A model generated the notes under the pieces. That model was not told the origin of the DNA. It saw nothing but the letters and a program-made list of their open reading frames with translations, and ran no database searches. A DNA stretch of 62,202 bases from Bacteroidota bacterium (GTDB lineage Bacteria; Bacteroidota; Bacteroidia; Cytophagales; Cyclobacteriaceae): the NCBI GenBank assembly GCA_018266055.1, contig JAFDYT010000016.1, positions 60,710 to 122,911 on the forward strand, read 5' to 3'. This document shows positions 60,198-62,202 of the stretch, piece by piece. Within the stretch, counting starts at the first letter, position 1, and each line of letters opens with the position of its first letter. The translations under genes and the position numbers were made by a program.

Positions 60198-61067
60198 ATG
60201 AAAAAATTAATACTACTCTGGATGGCACTGCCTTCGGTAGTGATGGCACAGACCTTTACCGACAAGGTGACCAAAGAACTGAAGTTTGAAAAACCAGGAA
60301 ATGCCAACACCCTCGTTCTGGCCAACATCAACGGCTCGATGAAAGTGGTAGGCTACGACGGCGATAAAGTGGTGATCGAAGCGGAGCGCACCATCAAAGC
60401 AAAGACCGACGCACGCCTGGAACAAGGAAAAAAGGAAATGCAGTTGCAAGAGATTGATCGCTATGATACGCTGATTGTGTATGTGGGCGGAGGGTGTAAT
60501 CACTTTGGCTACAACGACAGGAACCGAAAACACTGGGCGTACCAATGGGATTGCGAAGGCAGCAATTGCAACCCGCCGTACGATTACGTGTTCAACTTTA
60601 CCGTGAAAGTTCCGTCGGGAATTAATGTAGAAGTATCGACGGTGAACGACGGCAACGTGTCAGTAGAGAATGTGAAAGGAAACGTAAAGGCCGATAATGT
60701 GAATGGCGCCATCCGCCTGGTGGCGCTGGCCGGACGTACCTATGCCAGCACCATCAACGGCGACGTGGATGTGGACTACACGAAGAACCCCAGTCAGGAT
60801 AGCCGCTATTATTCCCTTAACGGAGACATCAACGCCAACTTCGTCAAAGGACTGGGCGCCACCTTAGCCTTCAAGAGTTTTAACGGCGCACTGTACACTA
60901 ATGTGCCACAGATGGAAGGCATGCCAGCCACCATCGAAAAAGAAGCGTCGGACAAAGGCGTGAATTTAAAAATCGGTCGCAACCGATTCAAGATTGGCAA
61001 CGGCGGCGCCTTGCTGGACTTTGAAACCTTCAACGGCGATGTGATTGTAAAAGAAAAAATGAATTAG
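60198..61067 (+). CDS. Secreted DUF4097 beta-repeat protein, copy 1
   Basis: A 289-residue protein with a signal peptide (MKKLILLWMALPSVVMAQ) and a right-handed beta-solenoid type domain of the DUF4097 family: repeated short strands with NG/DG turns (ANINGSMKVVGYDGDK, STVNDGNVSVENVKGNVKADNVNGAIRLVALAG, YSLNGDINANF, LDFETFNGDVIVKE). Three to four Cys lie in an insert (GGGCNHFGYND, WDCEGSNCNPP). It starts 4 nt after the HEAT protein gene and belongs to the same operon. DUF4097 proteins are common partners of ECF sigma operons in Bacteroidota; the function is unknown. Confidence 0.87.
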   Translation: MKKLILLWMALPSVVMAQTFTDKVTKELKFEKPGNANTLVLANINGSMKVVGYDGDKVVIEAERTIKAKTDARLEQGKKEMQLQEIDRYDTLIVYVGGGCNHFGYNDRNRKHWAYQWDCEGSNCNPPYDYVFNFTVKVPSGINVEVSTVNDGNVSVENVKGNVKADNVNGAIRLVALAGRTYASTINGDVDVDYTKNPSQDSRYYSLNGDINANFVKGLGATLAFKSFNGALYTNVPQMEGMPATIEKEASDKGVNLKIGRNRFKIGNGGALLDFETFNGDVIVKEKMN

Positions 61068-61088
61068 AATTTATAAACAGTAAGAACC

Positions 61089-61925
61089 ATGAAACATGTA
61101 TTGATTGTCATTTTAGTAGTAGCAGGATTTGCTGCTGGCGCCCAGGATTCAGGAGAGTTTACCGTTCCTTTTTCAAACCCTTCGGGTGCATTTAAACTCA
61201 CCGTCGATATCAAAACCGGCACCGTAAAAGTAAAAGGCACGGCCCGTAAGGACGTGTATGTAAAATACAGCAGCTTCAAAGAAAAATCAGACGAAAACAA
61301 TGAGAACGAAAACGACAACGATGACGAAAAAGGGAAACGCCCCAGCAAAGCCGGCTTGAAGAAGATCAGCGGTGGCGCCATGAACATTGAAGCGTCGGAG
61401 TACCAGAACGCCGTGAAAGTAGTGTCTGACAACTGGAGCGAACGCATCGAGATGATTGTGGAAGTACCTTCTACCATCAACCTCAAAGTGAAAACCTACA
61501 ACGACGGAGATCTTGAGGTAAGCAACATTACCGGCATGGTAGAGCTGGTGAATTATAACGGAGCCATTACTGCTACCGGCATATCGGGCACCGTAGTGGC
61601 CGAGACGTATAACGGCGACATTAAAATTGCGTACGATAAGCTTACTCCTGACACGCCGCTTTCGTATGCCAACTACAACGGCGACATCGACATTACCTTA
61701 CCGGCGGCGCTGAAAGCCAGCTTTAAGATGAAGACCAAACAAGGCGAAGTATATTCAGGCTTTGACACACAGGTACAAAAAGCAAGTCCGGTCACCAAGA
61801 CTGAATCGAAGACGGGTGTGTATAAAGTTACCATCGACGACTGGGTAAAAGCCGACGTGAATGGGGGAGGGCCAGAGATCAGCATCCAAACCTACAACGG
61901 CGATATTTACATCCGCAAGAAGTAA
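61089..61925 (+). CDS. Secreted DUF4097 beta-repeat protein, copy 2
   Basis: A 278-residue paralogue of the preceding protein: signal peptide (MKHVLIVILVVAGFAAGAQ), strand-turn repeats (VKTYNDGDLEVSNITGMVELVNYNGAITATGISGTVVAETYNGDI, YNGDIDITL, IQTYNGDIYIRKK) and a charged acidic insert (about 56-80, EKSDENNENENDNDDEKGKR) in place of the Cys-containing loop of copy 1. It is the last gene of the sigma-HEAT-DUF4097 operon, which ends in a strong terminator 20 nt downstream. Confidence 0.87.
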   Translation: MKHVLIVILVVAGFAAGAQDSGEFTVPFSNPSGAFKLTVDIKTGTVKVKGTARKDVYVKYSSFKEKSDENNENENDNDDEKGKRPSKAGLKKISGGAMNIEASEYQNAVKVVSDNWSERIEMIVEVPSTINLKVKTYNDGDLEVSNITGMVELVNYNGAITATGISGTVVAETYNGDIKIAYDKLTPDTPLSYANYNGDIDITLPAALKASFKMKTKQGEVYSGFDTQVQKASPVTKTESKTGVYKVTIDDWVKADVNGGGPEISIQTYNGDIYIRKK

Positions 61926-61945
61926 CATACTTCACCTGGATGAAG

Positions 61946-61971
61946 AAGGTCTGCTGCGGCAGACCTTTTTT
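61946..61971 (+). terminator. Terminator of the ECF sigma operon
   Basis: A 9-bp stem (AAGGTCTGC / GCAGACCTT) with a TGCG tetraloop and a run of T residues. Confidence 0.92.
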
Positions 61972-61972
61972 G

Positions 61973-62003
61973 TTTAAAAGTAGAAGAGAGTTTTATACCT
62001 TAG
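61973..62003 (+). promoter_or_regulatory. Candidate promoter of tRNA-Gly
   Basis: TTTA (61973-61976), a 19-nt spacer and TACCTTAG (61996-62003, seven of eight -7 positions) lie 12 nt before the tRNA 5' end. Confidence 0.4.
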
Positions 62004-62015
62004 CAGAATAGAAAA

Positions 62016-62088
62016 GCGGGAGTAGCTCAGTTGGTAGAGCACTAGCTTCCCAAGCTGGGGGTCGCGAGTTCGAGCCTCGTTTCCCGCT
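62016..62088 (+). tRNA. tRNA-Gly (anticodon CCC)
   Basis: A complete 73-nt cloverleaf: acceptor GCGGGAG / TTCCCGC (one G-T wobble), D-stem GCTC / GAGC, anticodon stem CTAGC / GCTGG with loop TTCCCAA (anticodon CCC at 62049-62051, Gly codon GGG), T-arm GCGAG-TTCGAGC-CTCGT and discriminator T. The CCA is not encoded. The anticodon stem has a mismatch-free inner part and a C-G/T-G/A-T outer pattern typical of a functional tRNA. Confidence 0.9.
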
Positions 62089-62143
62089 CTTTTTAGAAGC
62101 AAATCATTATCTGGTATTTGTTAATCGTAGAATGCCTTAAATA

Positions 62144-62202
62144 AAAAGCGTAGCTCATCCCGATAGCTATCGGGAGGTAGAGCATCAGCTTCCCAAGCTG
62201 AG
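62144..62202 (+). pseudogene. tRNA-Gly(CCC)-like sequence with palindrome in D-loop, cut by window
   Basis: TAGCTC at 62151-62156 and GGTAGAGC at 62176-62183 match the D-arm of the upstream tRNA, and the anticodon arm TCAGC-TTCCCAA-GCTGA (62185-62201) is perfectly paired with anticodon CCC. Between them the D-loop holds an 18-nt perfect palindrome (62158-62175) in place of GTT. The bases where the 5' acceptor strand should be read AAAAGCG rather than GCGGGAG, so four bases of the normal acceptor are missing. The T-arm and 3' acceptor lie outside the window, so it is called a probable pseudogene, not a proven one. Confidence 0.55.
62158..62175. repeat. 18-nt perfect palindrome TCCCGATAGCTATCGGGA
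   Basis: The sequence equals its own reverse complement and interrupts the D-loop of the tRNA-Gly-like sequence. I found no second copy in the window. It resembles the class of highly iterated palindromes seen in some bacterial genomes. Confidence 0.75.

Noticed and set aside
1-62202. Search for CRISPR arrays, transposases, phage genes or integrases
   Set aside because: No regularly spaced direct repeats of CRISPR size, no transposase or integrase motif and no obvious att duplication were seen. The tRNA at the right end could be an integration site, but no integrase is present.

Overview
The window is chromosomal DNA from a member of the Bacteroidota, most likely a Cytophagales-type organism. 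The evidence is a secreted FG-GAP protein with a type IX secretion C-terminal sorting domain, many LxxC-type lipoproteins, families typical of the phylum (DUF3078, DUF4159, LuxE-like acyltransferase, fused branched-chain E1), almost no Shine-Dalgarno sequences, and repeated matches to the Bacteroidota promoter (TTTG, about 19-21 nt, TAnnTTTG). I see no transposase, phage gene, integrase or CRISPR array. It looks like a dense, stable chromosome segment.

Layout. 1-8.9 kb: an AsmA-like envelope protein (5' cut by the window), alanine dehydrogenase, a fused alpha/beta 2-oxoacid dehydrogenase E1, a lipoprotein, a LuxE-like acyltransferase, a 38-residue lipoprotein. 8.9-21.3 kb, all minus strand: a sigma-54-type response regulator without a DNA-binding domain; then, separated from it by a terminator, an 11-kb run that reads in order cheR, stand-alone cheB domain, membrane GAF protein, SiaA-like sensor phosphatase, SiaB-like kinase, SiaC-like phosphoprotein, a very large ABC exporter with a TerB-like N-terminus, and two exported proteins. 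This is the most unusual module here: a partner-switching Thr-phosphorylation circuit joined to chemotaxis-type methylation enzymes and an ABC-2 transporter. 21.4-36.2 kb: cytidine deaminase, saccharopine dehydrogenase-like enzyme, M16 peptidase, O-methyltransferase, LysM lytic transglycosylase, single-domain response regulator, DUF3078 protein, a 21-residue Lys/Ala peptide, MurB, HMG-CoA lyase-like enzyme, DprA, MerR regulator, beta-propeller protein, two tandem M23 peptidases. 36.3-46.7 kb: AlaS, GatB, TlpA-like lipoprotein, DUF4159 protein, a tandem pair of paralogous lipoproteins, ThyA, bestrophin, fatty acid hydroxylase. 46.7-51.9 kb: a probable metal-handling cluster (CHRD-like lipoprotein, small Cys protein, CxxCxC outer-membrane channel, PepSY membrane protein) and the T9SS cargo. 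52-58.7 kb: serine dehydratase beta subunit, TolC and HlyD-type adaptor, pyrophosphatase, heptosyltransferase, Maf, GH16 glucanase. 58.7-62.2 kb: an ECF sigma factor, a membrane HEAT-repeat protein that is a likely anti-sigma factor, two DUF4097 proteins, an intact tRNA-Gly(CCC), and at the window edge a second tRNA-Gly(CCC)-like sequence with an 18-nt perfect palindrome in its D-loop.

Non-coding structure worth noting: tandem heptanucleotide arrays (AAAGnnn) in two spacers, an octamer array in a third, a long hairpin after the HlyD gene, and a 16-nt palindrome over the promoter of the lytic transglycosylase. Functions are inferred from residues and motifs read by eye; no database search was run.
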